Source: an uncultured Bacteroidales bacterium (GTDB taxonomy: Bacteria > Bacteroidota > Bacteroidia > Bacteroidales > Paludibacteraceae). From it: 64,000 nt of DNA. The DNA lies in assembly GCA_937891975.1 (NCBI GenBank), contig CALAUA010000010.1, positions 1 to 64,000 on the forward strand, written 5' to 3'. Shown here piece after piece: positions 25,785 to 34,826 of this stretch (positions within the stretch are counted from its first letter, which is position 1; each line of letters begins with the position of its first letter). Position numbers and translations under genes: made by a program. Under the pieces are notes generated by a model. The model saw nothing but the letters and a program-made list of their open reading frames with translations. It was not told the origin of the DNA and searched no databases.

Positions 25785-28073
25785 TTATTTTACACGAGTG
25801 CCTAATACATTATATGTTTGCCCATTATATTGAATGTACAACATATCTTGTTCCATATATTTCATAGCACTAGGCTGCACCGAAACAGTTGGCAATGTAG
25901 AGAGAACATCCTCCGAAAAGACCTCCGAAATACCAGACAAAGAAATATACTTTGGACCTACTTCATTGGCGCGGTCTAAATACCAAAGAATACCTTCAAA
26001 ATGCAATGGCCATATAGCGGCATCCGTGCCAAACTCATCAGCCAACGCCACCTCGATTGTATAGGGTTCGTTGGTAGGTATATTTTGGAATTTCACATGG
26101 CGATTTTCCAAAGAATTATTTGCGCGCAGCATCACGATCACCTCCGACACCACTGCATCCGTCAGCATGGGTATTCGTAATTTCTCAGGGCATGAATATA
26201 ATACAGAGTCTTTTTTCACTTGCACATTCTGACCACCTCTTCCTGCTTTGAATGTAAAACATAGGTTAACTACAGACGAATTATCAACGCTCGTCAATGC
26301 TGGCCCAAATCCTGTAGAACCGGTTACTGTCCAGGAGGCAAAATCACGAAAATCATCCCATACAACAATAGAGTCCGCCGGCATTTCCACTCTAACGGAG
26401 AGGGTATCTCGGAAATCATCTATTTGCCCTACCACCAGTGTAGTTCCTGTAGTATGTCCCGTGATTAAGCCCACTTCGTTGACGGTTGCCACGGTTGGAT
26501 TAAGAGAAGTCCAGGTCAGAGCCTCTGCGTATAAATCAATCGGTTTGTCATTCACGATGGCTTGCACCTCCACTTTGTAGGGGTTAGATGGACCACATAG
26601 CACCGACTCTAAACGGAAATGAATAGGAGCTGGACTCATACTAATTTCCATTTCTGCAGTTAGTTCGCCCAAGGTAGCTTTTAGCACACCACTTTGCGTA
26701 CCAGAAGACAAGAATCTACCATCGGGTAATATCTCACCCAAGCTAGCATCACAACTCAATTGTATCCCCTGTACATCGGCATCCACCAATACACCATATT
26801 GGTTATATCCCAAGAATTGAGGACTTATCACTGCGTATCGAGGCATAAGATACTTAGGCGAATACGGCTTGATAGATGCGATAGTATTATCTGCCTGAGG
26901 CAAATTAGCCACCACAAACATGCCATTGGCTACCGTACGCTCGCTACCATCTGACCCTCTATTCACTTGATCAAACGGACGGACATACATACACGAGCTT
27001 CCGCCACCGTCCCAGTTCACGGCACTGTATGCACCATAGTACTTCAATATCTCTGCCAACACCTTGGTGGTACATCCTTTGCTCACTCCACGACCATCCA
27101 CGACCAACATGAGTACCGTATCACGAGTTTGAGACACACCATATCCTGTACGAGGGTGCAACTCATCCCAGAAATCCTTGGTTGACACCACACCACTATC
27201 CAGAATCATCGTGTTATAATGATCACCACCGATCATCTGTGCCACATTCACTGGTACTCCATCCAATTGGAGCTCAAAATTCAAAGTAATCTCATCACCT
27301 TCGTTCAAGGTGCTTAATGCGGCTGCCATAGTGCCATGACCGGAAAGAACTGCCGATTCGGCATCCAAGGACATGGAACCTACCTTCTCTTGCTTAGCCA
27401 ATACTTTTGCCTTCATCACACCTGTCGTAGCCCACTTCTCTCCATCCAGCAATTGAATTCGAACTTCTGTACCATACGCATTCGTTGCAGTACTACTGCC
27501 TAAATAATGATTATACAGCACCAATTCATTTGCCTCACGACTTCCATTGGCATGATGAATGGGGAGCGTATCATGGGCGGGTGTAATCAGTTGCATAGAA
27601 TAGGTATGGGTAAATGCCGTCACACCTTTCTTGTCGGCATCCACGCCACCATGACGACGACCGCCTCCTGCACCCCAAGGAGTCAATGCATACTCGCCAT
27701 TCACGATAGTAGTACCTACTGGAGTACTATTGGCATAAAAATCGCCATTCACACCACCAAAGAAGATCTTTGTATCCGTAGTGCTACGCTTAGCCATATT
27801 AGATGGTCTCTCCAAACCTTTCACCACACCATTGCCCAGCACTTGTTCGATAGACACGTATGGATTGCGAGTATCCACAGTCATTAGCCAACAATCCAGT
27901 CGATAGGATTCATCGGTAACTTTCAGCATACGCAGTTCATAAAACATCGTACCAGGACCTGCCGAATACATGGATAGGGTATCAATTGTAAAGTCCACCC
28001 CATTCAGCGAGATAGTAGCAAATGAAACAACACTAACGCAAATAGCGAAAGCAGAGAGCATAAGTTTCTTCAT
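25785..28073 (-). CDS. Secreted phosphodiester glycosidase (DUF2233/NAGPA) with conserved tail
   Basis: 762 aa. Signal peptide MKKLMLSAFAICVSVVSFA. DUF2233/NAGPA catalytic region about 60-395: GGVNGDFYA (107-113), VVDGRG (about 324-329) and the hallmark NWDGGGSS (353-360). A Big_2-like domain follows (LTWTSLNPTVATVNEVGLITGHTTGTTLVVG), then a C-terminal beta domain and the tail NGQTYNVLGTRVK. The family includes the human enzyme that removes GlcNAc from GlcNAc-1-phosphodiesters. Bacterial members are proposed to act on sugar-phosphate diesters such as those in teichoic acids or glycolipids. Upstream of the amidase, which begins 30 bp after its stop, so probably cotranscribed. Confidence 0.85.
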   Translation of the reverse strand: MKKLMLSAFAICVSVVSFATISLNGVDFTIDTLSMYSAGPGTMFYELRMLKVTDESYRLDCWLMTVDTRNPYVSIEQVLGNGVVKGLERPSNMAKRSTTDTKIFFGGVNGDFYANSTPVGTTIVNGEYALTPWGAGGGRRHGGVDADKKGVTAFTHTYSMQLITPAHDTLPIHHANGSREANELVLYNHYLGSSTATNAYGTEVRIQLLDGEKWATTGVMKAKVLAKQEKVGSMSLDAESAVLSGHGTMAAALSTLNEGDEITLNFELQLDGVPVNVAQMIGGDHYNTMILDSGVVSTKDFWDELHPRTGYGVSQTRDTVLMLVVDGRGVSKGCTTKVLAEILKYYGAYSAVNWDGGGSSCMYVRPFDQVNRGSDGSERTVANGMFVVANLPQADNTIASIKPYSPKYLMPRYAVISPQFLGYNQYGVLVDADVQGIQLSCDASLGEILPDGRFLSSGTQSGVLKATLGELTAEMEISMSPAPIHFRLESVLCGPSNPYKVEVQAIVNDKPIDLYAEALTWTSLNPTVATVNEVGLITGHTTGTTLVVGQIDDFRDTLSVRVEMPADSIVVWDDFRDFASWTVTGSTGFGPALTSVDNSSVVNLCFTFKAGRGGQNVQVKKDSVLYSCPEKLRIPMLTDAVVSEVIVMLRANNSLENRHVKFQNIPTNEPYTIEVALADEFGTDAAIWPLHFEGILWYLDRANEVGPKYISLSGISEVFSEDVLSTLPTVSVQPSAMKYMEQDMLYIQYNGQTYNVLGTRVK

Positions 28074-28120
28074 GGTATCTATGATTTACAAGTAAATATA
28101 CAATAGTTGTAATTTGCCTG

Positions 28121-28159
28121 CAAAGTTACTACTTTTTTTTTAATCACGCAAACGATTGA
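28121..28159 (-). promoter_or_regulatory. Promoter of the NAGPA-amidase unit with CG-centred operator on -33
   Basis: Minus strand TAACTTTG at 28121-28128 and TTTG at 28149-28152 with a 20-bp spacer. The -33 box is part of GCAAACGATTGA (28148-28159), a near-palindrome centred on CG, related to motifs at 42867-42878, 44711-44722 and 44775-44786. Its overlap with -33 suggests a repressor site. Confidence 0.7.
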
Positions 28160-28171
28160 ATGTTTTTTTGC

Positions 28172-28203
28172 AAAAAAAGAGTGCACCCCTAAGGATGCAC
28201 TCT
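28172..28203 (-). terminator. Rho-independent terminator after the large propeller protein
   Basis: On the minus strand: stem AGAGTGCA with TGCACTCT around a 10-nt loop, followed by a run of seven U. It separates the 28229-32179 gene from the promoter at 28121-28152, so the NAGPA-amidase pair is its own transcription unit. Confidence 0.88.
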
Positions 28204-28228
28204 GAATAATTATTTATAAGATTTTATC

Positions 28229-31200
28229 TTATTTTACTTGAGCACCGAGAACATTGTACTTAACACCATTCTTGATGATAAATACGTGACCATTCTCAAG
28301 TACTTTCTCAGCACCGATAATAGTTTCAATTTCTTCGATATTCTCTACATCTGTTGTACCACCTACTGTGAGCGTGTAAGCAGCATAACCATTGTTGGTA
28401 GCGTACAAGTAGATGTGAGCTGTATTGCCAATTACGTCCACGTAAGGCACTGCAGAACGTCCTTGGTATTGGTCAGAACCCATACCATCATTAGGGAAGT
28501 ACCATAGTGGCTCCATCTCTAAGAAAGTACGCCATTCGTTATCATATTTATAGAGAGCGAACTTGGTTGACTTAGAACCTGTTACATATTCAGCCACCAT
28601 TGCCACAAAGTATTCACCATTTACCTCAAATTCGCAAACACCGTTAGGTTGAGTAGCTGTCATTTCGATAGTATCACCCTCATTGTTCCATACTTTACGA
28701 CCAGTTGGACAGTAGATAAAGTCTTCGATTACAGTACCACTTTCATCAAATAGAATTGGGTTAGTACTTGATCCATCTACATAGAAGTATTTACCAGTCT
28801 CATCTTGTGGGAAGATTTGAGGAGCTGTACCAACACCTGCAATATCCTGTGCAAGAGCGATACAGTTCTCTTTTGTTGGTTTCAAAGTTATCATCTCTGC
28901 TTTACCTACCACACCTTCCTTGATGAGCCAACGATATACACGCCAGCCATCTTTAGAGTCGGCAGCCATAATACAAGCATTACCCTTCACATCACCGCTA
29001 ACACCGAATGCGTCGAAGCGGAAGTCAATACCTGCTGCAGCAAAGTCAGGATTATCGAGGAGGCACTCGTTGATGAGCTCAGTAGCTTGACCAGTAGTCA
29101 AATCAACAGTGTAGATGAAGAAGTTTTGTTTGCTACTTGTCACACAAGGACCAACCAAGCAGTTGCCTGCGTTATCCATCTTGATATCGTTGAATGGATA
29201 TTGGCAAGCCAATGCCCATGCACCAGTACTATCTTGACGCATGAAGAGGTGATCACCTTTAATCTTGATAGGATCCAGTTTCTCACCTGTTGCACCATCT
29301 ACAATGCCGATATAACCTTCATAAGGAGCTTGACCACGACGTTCTGCAAAATACATCTTGCCGTCGCGAGCCACCATACCACGTACCATATCTGTTGGAC
29401 CAGGCTCATTACCCTTGTAGTTGCCATGTTGTGTTGAGTAGATCCACTCGTTCTTCAAGGTATATTTCTCATGACGAGTAGGATAAGCGTAGGTATCTAC
29501 CAAGCCCTTAGGAGCAAGAGCTACACTAGCCACATCACCAGTGAATTGGAAGTTCTCACCATACCAAGCTGCTACTGCACCATTGATATTAACAACTTTA
29601 TTTACTGGGAATGTTGTTTGATCTAACTTCATGTAGTAGCCTAATACCTCGTTGATACCATCGGTAAAGTAAACATCACCATTGTCAGCATACTTAGAAA
29701 TAGTCAAACCACTGATTGCAACTCGTTTTGCATAATACTTAAATACAGTATCATTAACCAAGTCAGAAAGTAATGTAACCTCTACTGGCTCATAGAATTT
29801 ACCTTCTTTTGCCTCTACAACTGCTTCACCTTCCAAACGTGGCCAACCTTTAGCGTTGGTTACTTTACCCTTAACAACTACCTCTTGACCTGCTTGCAAG
29901 CCAGAGTTCTTCATATAGATATCCATACCAAATCCAGAAGCATCCTCTATGTAAATTGTACTGCCACCTACGTGGTTAACAATACCCTTCACCTTGGTCT
30001 CTGTACCAACTTCCATAGCGCGAACCTCTTTAATAGTAGGAATATACTCAGTCCATTTTGCATAGAGTTTACCACCTTCGATTACAGATTCAGGACTAAC
30101 AGTTACCACTGGCTCACCTGTAAACTCAGCATTGGTGTACCAACCACCGAAAGTATAACCTTCTTTGTATGGCATATTCAATACTACCTCAGCAACGATC
30201 TCTGTTGGGTTAGCAAAAGCATGTTTCCAAACAGGAACATAAGCTTCTGGTTTACCACATTGTACCCAGTTACAAGTGTAAGGATAAGCAGCTGTTGCAG
30301 GAGAGTTAAGCATAAAGCCAGATACATCTGCACGGAAATAAGCATCTGCCGCAGAAGCCTCCATGCTAGCAATAGCAGTACGAGGAGTAGCTTCTGGAGC
30401 TTTAGAAGTACCCATAAAGTAATCCATCAGCTCTACGAGGAACGCATATTTATCTTTTTGAATATCCAAGAACAATTTACCGCACTTTTGATCTGCAGAC
30501 CATGTCTTGTTTTGGAAGAAACCACCTACGGTAGCATCTTGACCTTGCGCCTCAGTTTCGGTCATCCATGTGCCATTGATATTGAAGTAGTAAATACCAT
30601 TCTCCTCTTTAACAACTGCCAAAGAAGCACTATATGCAGTATTGTAATCCTTTTGGATTTCGAGCATCAAAGCGCCCTTGCTGGTCCAACCATTGTCGTT
30701 AGTTACACCACCATTCAACTCATATTCGAGGTTCAACACTTTCACGAACTTAGCTGTCAATGCGAGGTCAGCAGTTACAGCCACCTCAATGGTATAATCA
30801 GCAGCATACAATGCGTCGCCTGCGTACCATCCCATGAAGGTGCAACCCTCTGCAGAAGCAGCGGTCAAAGCAACCTTTGTGCCGTATGCAACAGTGTTCT
30901 CGCCCAATACAATACCCTCTGGGAGAGTGATAGTACCCAAAGTAGCATCGTTAACAGCCAATGTCAATTTTACATCATCCTCTTTTTGGAATACAGCGGT
31001 CAATGTAACGTCCTCTTTTACTTCGAAGGTATATTCTGCTGTTTTAGCAACAGTGTCAGTACCATTCAACCAAGCTACGAAAGAGTGACCTACATTTGGG
31101 ATAGCCTTAACAGTAGCGTTACCACCTACAGCTACATCACCAGCACCCTCTACAGTACCCATAGCTTCGTCATTTACATTAAGAGTAACGGTAGCAGCAA

Positions 31201-32179
31201 CTACAGCAGAAACTTTGTAAACAGCGCCACCATCGTGTGAGTGCCAAGCATAGAGCAAATAGTTGTTGTCATCAATCTTCTCAGTGTTAAACCAAACACC
31301 ACGCAACGCACCACCAGATGCCTTTGATGCATCATGAAGAACAAACAACAGATTGCCATCTTTGTCAGAAACAAAGTTATTATCTGTTTTATTGAGCACC
31401 TTGAATTCAGATGTATAGTTACCACCTACGTGATATACCCACATCTCTTTACCAGCGAGTGTAAAGTGAGTTGTACCAAGACATTGTGCTTGGATGTCGG
31501 TCAAACCATCAACTTTAGTTGCAGTTGTACCATCGAAAGAATAAACACCACTACCTGCAGAAGCATAATGATAGATACCATCATGCACATCCATAATCGC
31601 GTTTTGAGATCCGCCTAATGTCATACCTGCGATAGGAGTAGCAGTAGCAGTAGCACCATTTACGATAGTGATATCAAATGCTGCTTTACCATCGTTGTTG
31701 ATAAGATAGAGGTGACCACCTTCTGCGCTAAATACATCACCAGCAGCAGCGATGAAGTCGGTACGATTGAATCCCTCTAAAGCAGGGCAAGTAACTTGTG
31801 CACCAGTAGCCTCACCTTTCTTTTGTACATAGATGAAAAGTTCAGAAGTAGCACTAGAAGGGAAACCTGCAGAACCGAAAACTACGATGTTTCCTGCATC
31901 GTCTTTTGCCACTGAGTGTGAACCAATACCTGTAGCTTCTTTTGAAATCACTAACTCTGGTGTAGCATCTGCGGCTGTTACTTTGTACACACCAGCACCT
32001 TGTTGATGGTAATACAACGCACCGTCCATACCGAATCCTTGGCGAGCAGCGCCACCACCAGGCTCAGTAATAGACCAAAGTTTCTCAACAGACAACGTAG
32101 TTTTTTGCGCCGAAACTGTAGAGATTCCCAGTATTGCTGCAAGAGCAAATACTGAAATGAAAGAAAATAATTTCTTCAT
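28229..32179 (-). CDS. Large secreted multi-domain protein with propeller, B-repeat and OB-fold regions and conserved tail
   Basis: About 1316 aa from 32179 (MKKLFSFISVFALAAILGISTVSAQ, signal peptide); the longer frame from 32239 with a GTG start was rejected. N-terminal about 300 aa looks like a beta-propeller (repeated GxxYxY/VYSFDG patterns). Three bacterial-repeat-like modules follow (GHSFVAWLNGTDTVAKTAEYTFEV, GCTFMGWYAGDALYAADYTIEV, GYTFGGWYTNAEFTGEPVV), then an OB-fold-like segment (VKGIVNHVGGSTIYIEDASGFGMDIYMKNSGLQAGQEVVVKG). A second propeller-like region runs near the C-terminus, and the tail is NGVKYNVLGAQVK. No catalytic motif recognised; probably surface binding or adhesion linked to the SusCD locus. 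Confidence 0.75.
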   Translation of the reverse strand: MKKLFSFISVFALAAILGISTVSAQKTTLSVEKLWSITEPGGGAARQGFGMDGALYYHQQGAGVYKVTAADATPELVISKEATGIGSHSVAKDDAGNIVVFGSAGFPSSATSELFIYVQKKGEATGAQVTCPALEGFNRTDFIAAAGDVFSAEGGHLYLINNDGKAAFDITIVNGATATATPIAGMTLGGSQNAIMDVHDGIYHYASAGSGVYSFDGTTATKVDGLTDIQAQCLGTTHFTLAGKEMWVYHVGGNYTSEFKVLNKTDNNFVSDKDGNLLFVLHDASKASGGALRGVWFNTEKIDDNNYLLYAWHSHDGGAVYKVSAVVAATVTLNVNDEAMGTVEGAGDVAVGGNATVKAIPNVGHSFVAWLNGTDTVAKTAEYTFEVKEDVTLTAVFQKEDDVKLTLAVNDATLGTITLPEGIVLGENTVAYGTKVALTAASAEGCTFMGWYAGDALYAADYTIEVAVTADLALTAKFVKVLNLEYELNGGVTNDNGWTSKGALMLEIQKDYNTAYSASLAVVKEENGIYYFNINGTWMTETEAQGQDATVGGFFQNKTWSADQKCGKLFLDIQKDKYAFLVELMDYFMGTSKAPEATPRTAIASMEASAADAYFRADVSGFMLNSPATAAYPYTCNWVQCGKPEAYVPVWKHAFANPTEIVAEVVLNMPYKEGYTFGGWYTNAEFTGEPVVTVSPESVIEGGKLYAKWTEYIPTIKEVRAMEVGTETKVKGIVNHVGGSTIYIEDASGFGMDIYMKNSGLQAGQEVVVKGKVTNAKGWPRLEGEAVVEAKEGKFYEPVEVTLLSDLVNDTVFKYYAKRVAISGLTISKYADNGDVYFTDGINEVLGYYMKLDQTTFPVNKVVNINGAVAAWYGENFQFTGDVASVALAPKGLVDTYAYPTRHEKYTLKNEWIYSTQHGNYKGNEPGPTDMVRGMVARDGKMYFAERRGQAPYEGYIGIVDGATGEKLDPIKIKGDHLFMRQDSTGAWALACQYPFNDIKMDNAGNCLVGPCVTSSKQNFFIYTVDLTTGQATELINECLLDNPDFAAAGIDFRFDAFGVSGDVKGNACIMAADSKDGWRVYRWLIKEGVVGKAEMITLKPTKENCIALAQDIAGVGTAPQIFPQDETGKYFYVDGSSTNPILFDESGTVIEDFIYCPTGRKVWNNEGDTIEMTATQPNGVCEFEVNGEYFVAMVAEYVTGSKSTKFALYKYDNEWRTFLEMEPLWYFPNDGMGSDQYQGRSAVPYVDVIGNTAHIYLYATNNGYAAYTLTVGGTTDVENIEEIETIIGAEKVLENGHVFIIKNGVKYNVLGAQVK

Positions 32180-32231
32180 ACAATTAAATGTTTTTTTGGT
32201 TAATAAATTTGCTTCCTCCTTCCGTGGGGAC

Positions 32232-32248
32232 ACGTCCACCGTGGACCT
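32232..32248. promoter_or_regulatory. Short palindrome upstream of the large secreted protein
   Basis: GTCCAC-C-GTGGAC, a 6-bp inverted repeat with one central base, in the 148-bp spacer before 32179. No good promoter was found beside it: only a weak TAACTTTA on the minus strand near 32262-32269 without a matching -33. Could be an operator or chance. Confidence 0.3.
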
Positions 32249-32310
32249 CGGTTGCGTTAAGTAAAGTTAGTTTGTTTGTTAATTTATAATTTTATCATCT
32301 ATTGATAATA

Positions 32311-32343
32311 GTTTACGTATTGTACGTCTATTGTGCGTAATTT
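32311..32343. repeat. 11-bp repeat overlapping the end of the glycosidase gene
   Basis: Three 11-bp units (GTTTACGTATT, GTACGTCTATT, GTGCGTAATTT). The last codons and the stop of the GHL10 gene lie inside it, so its C-terminal residues YAQ are repeat-encoded and differ from the VK/VE ends of the related tails. Confidence 0.68.
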
Positions 32344-34820
32344 CCGAGCATATTATACTTCTTTCCATTACGTAGGATATATATATTCCCATCCTGTAGC
32401 ACTTTTACTGGAGTAGTAGATACTTCCACTTCCTCTGTAGCCGTAGCAGCTTCCATATATACAGTGATAATCTCTGAAGAGTCTGTATATCCACCTTCAG
32501 CCATCGCCATCACTCGGATATACCACGTACCTGGCTCCACATCCTCAAAGGTATAAGAATAGATATCTGTCCCCTCTAATATTCCTCGTTGCGTATATCG
32601 TCCTGGGAACGATGTTGCGATAGATATCTCTACACGGAATCCAGAAGAAGCTTGTTCCTTCCATTCTACATACAATTGTTTACCCGTTATATGCTCTCCG
32701 TCGGTTGGCGAAATAATCACAGGGATTGGCACATCCTGTGGTCTGGTTCGGAAACGAACGATATTTGCCAGCACATATTTATCCTCGAATTGGGCAGACA
32801 CACGCAAATAGTAGTTGCGCGAAGCAATCAGAGTGTCTGGCAATGTATATCGTGGTACATTAGTAACGGCTGTACATATAATATCTGCCTTGTTGAACGC
32901 AGATGTAGTAGCTAGTTCGAAAGTGTATTCCACATTTTGTACTTGTACGCTATCGCATACAAAGGTAAGAGTATAATCCGTAGTATCTCCGTCTAATGGA
33001 TATTGAATCTTGAAATACGAACCCTGGAACGACTGAATCTTAGAGAACGAATCCTCCTTATCTATACTACGTGTGCGCACGCGCCAATAGTATGTACCTT
33101 CAGAGTTCAGCCAATACACCTTACCCAAGTAGAAAGTAGTGTCGGTGAGTTCATATTCATAATCCAATGTAGCAAAGTCAGGTGACTTCGACAATTGGAA
33201 GAAATAGGAGTCAGCCCCTTCTACCGCATGCCATGTTGCATTACTTGGCAACAAGGTATAAGTGTTCTCAATAGGCGAAATGAGTTGCGCCTCAGGCGTC
33301 TTGCCCCATTGCTTATTATTGTACCTACGCGCAGGATATTCATTGCCATAACGATCCAATACCGCCACAGCATAGGTATAACCTGCTGGAGTGGACACAG
33401 TTGGCAATTGGAAGGAGTTGGTATATGCCGTCCCCAGCAAATACTCGCTCGTACTCGTAAGACCAACAGTAGATTCTGGATTAGTAGGAATACAATACAC
33501 CACATATCGCAGGTTTTCTGCAGGAGCATCCCACATCAGTTTTTGACCATTCTTGCGCATATTGCTCACATATAAGCAATCATCTGTCGTGTACCATGAC
33601 ATTTGTGGAACCACCGCTGGACGATTATATACATTATTCTTGATATATTGTATAAAACCTTTGGTGTTTAATCCCGTTCCCAATCCATACCAGCAACTAC
33701 CTGGCGCTCCCATACGGTCATACAATCGGTTCAACTCTGTTTGTGCACCAATCTCATCCGCATAAAACTCCGTAGATGCTAACTGAGCACCATCTGGCTT
33801 TAATGCACTCAAACTATGGCTCACATACATATGACGTCCAAAATGACAAGCCATATCCGACCACCACTTACTTAGCAAGTCGTAGTTGGTATAAGAATCT
33901 ATCTTCCAATAGATTTGTGGAGCCATATAGTCAATGGTCTTCTCATTATACCATGCCAATGGATCCGAATAGATGCCATTGTATTGCCAGTCACCAGAAG
34001 GAGACGGACAAGGCTCTACACCATAGACAGGAGCAGATGTATTATAACTACCAGCCACACCGGCAGGTCCAATACCAAAAGTAACCCAAGGCTTAGTAGC
34101 TTTGATAGTGTCACGCACATTACGCACCATCAAATTTACTTGTGCACGACGCCAATCTGCTCTTGAAAGAGTTGTTCCTGAGTTTTGATACAAATCATTA
34201 TCATAGGATAACTCGTAACCCGATTGATAGAAATAGTCATCAAAGAGTACACCATCCAAATCATAGTTCTCCACCATGTCAGCAATCACACAACATATCT
34301 GCTTGCGTACCTCTGGCATAGAGGGGTTAAGAATCGTAATATCCCCACACTTCACGAGCCATTCAGGATGGGTATAATGGTAGTCATTTGGTGTTTTGCC
34401 ATATACAGATGATGTGCCGTAGCGATATGGATTAACCCAAGCATGTACCTCTATACCTTTAGAGTGTGCATACTCAATCAGCAGTTGCAGCGGGTCGTAG
34501 GTAGGTTCGCCACCACGCGTACCAGTCAAGTATTGACTCCAAGGTTCATACTTAGACTTGTACATCGCATCGGAGAATCCGCGTACTTGAAAGAAGACGG
34601 CATTCATATTGGCTTCTGCCAACGAGTCAACAATCGCACGCAATTCATTTTGTTGCTTTTGTTGCCCCGCTTCAGAAGCTTGACTATGCGACTTTGGCCA
34701 ATCTATTGCCCACACTGTCGTCAACCATGCGGAACGAAACTCACGCTTTGGCTGTGCTTGGAGCGTAAACGCCAAGCACAAGCCTAAAACGAGAAACATT
34801 ATTTTATTGATAGACTTCAT
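32328..34820 (-). CDS. Family 10 glycosyl-hydrolase-like protein (GHL10/DUF187; DigH/YngK-like) with Fn3 domains and conserved tail
   Basis: 830 aa. Signal peptide MKSINKIMFLVLGLCLAFTLQAQ. GHL10 barrel about 25-370: REFRSAWLTTVWAIDWP, ANMNAVFFQVRGFSDAMYKSKYEPWSQYLTG, YDPLQLLIEYAHSKGIEVHAWVNPYRYG, YDLDGVLFDDYFY, DYMAPQIYWKI. Then three or four fibronectin-III-like domains and a tail with NGKKYNMLGNYAQ. E. coli DigH of this family cleaves peptide-free peptidoglycan glycans, so a peptidoglycan role is plausible here. Last gene of the SusC-initiated run, 6 bp after the lipoprotein gene before it. Confidence 0.88.
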   Translation of the reverse strand: MKSINKIMFLVLGLCLAFTLQAQPKREFRSAWLTTVWAIDWPKSHSQASEAGQQKQQNELRAIVDSLAEANMNAVFFQVRGFSDAMYKSKYEPWSQYLTGTRGGEPTYDPLQLLIEYAHSKGIEVHAWVNPYRYGTSSVYGKTPNDYHYTHPEWLVKCGDITILNPSMPEVRKQICCVIADMVENYDLDGVLFDDYFYQSGYELSYDNDLYQNSGTTLSRADWRRAQVNLMVRNVRDTIKATKPWVTFGIGPAGVAGSYNTSAPVYGVEPCPSPSGDWQYNGIYSDPLAWYNEKTIDYMAPQIYWKIDSYTNYDLLSKWWSDMACHFGRHMYVSHSLSALKPDGAQLASTEFYADEIGAQTELNRLYDRMGAPGSCWYGLGTGLNTKGFIQYIKNNVYNRPAVVPQMSWYTTDDCLYVSNMRKNGQKLMWDAPAENLRYVVYCIPTNPESTVGLTSTSEYLLGTAYTNSFQLPTVSTPAGYTYAVAVLDRYGNEYPARRYNNKQWGKTPEAQLISPIENTYTLLPSNATWHAVEGADSYFFQLSKSPDFATLDYEYELTDTTFYLGKVYWLNSEGTYYWRVRTRSIDKEDSFSKIQSFQGSYFKIQYPLDGDTTDYTLTFVCDSVQVQNVEYTFELATTSAFNKADIICTAVTNVPRYTLPDTLIASRNYYLRVSAQFEDKYVLANIVRFRTRPQDVPIPVIISPTDGEHITGKQLYVEWKEQASSGFRVEISIATSFPGRYTQRGILEGTDIYSYTFEDVEPGTWYIRVMAMAEGGYTDSSEIITVYMEAATATEEVEVSTTPVKVLQDGNIYILRNGKKYNMLGNYAQ

Positions 34821-34826
34821 TCAGTA

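Noticed and set aside
28229..32239. GTG start at 32239 for the large secreted protein
   Set aside because: Twenty codons before a clear signal peptide; the ATG at 32179 gives a normal N-terminus.
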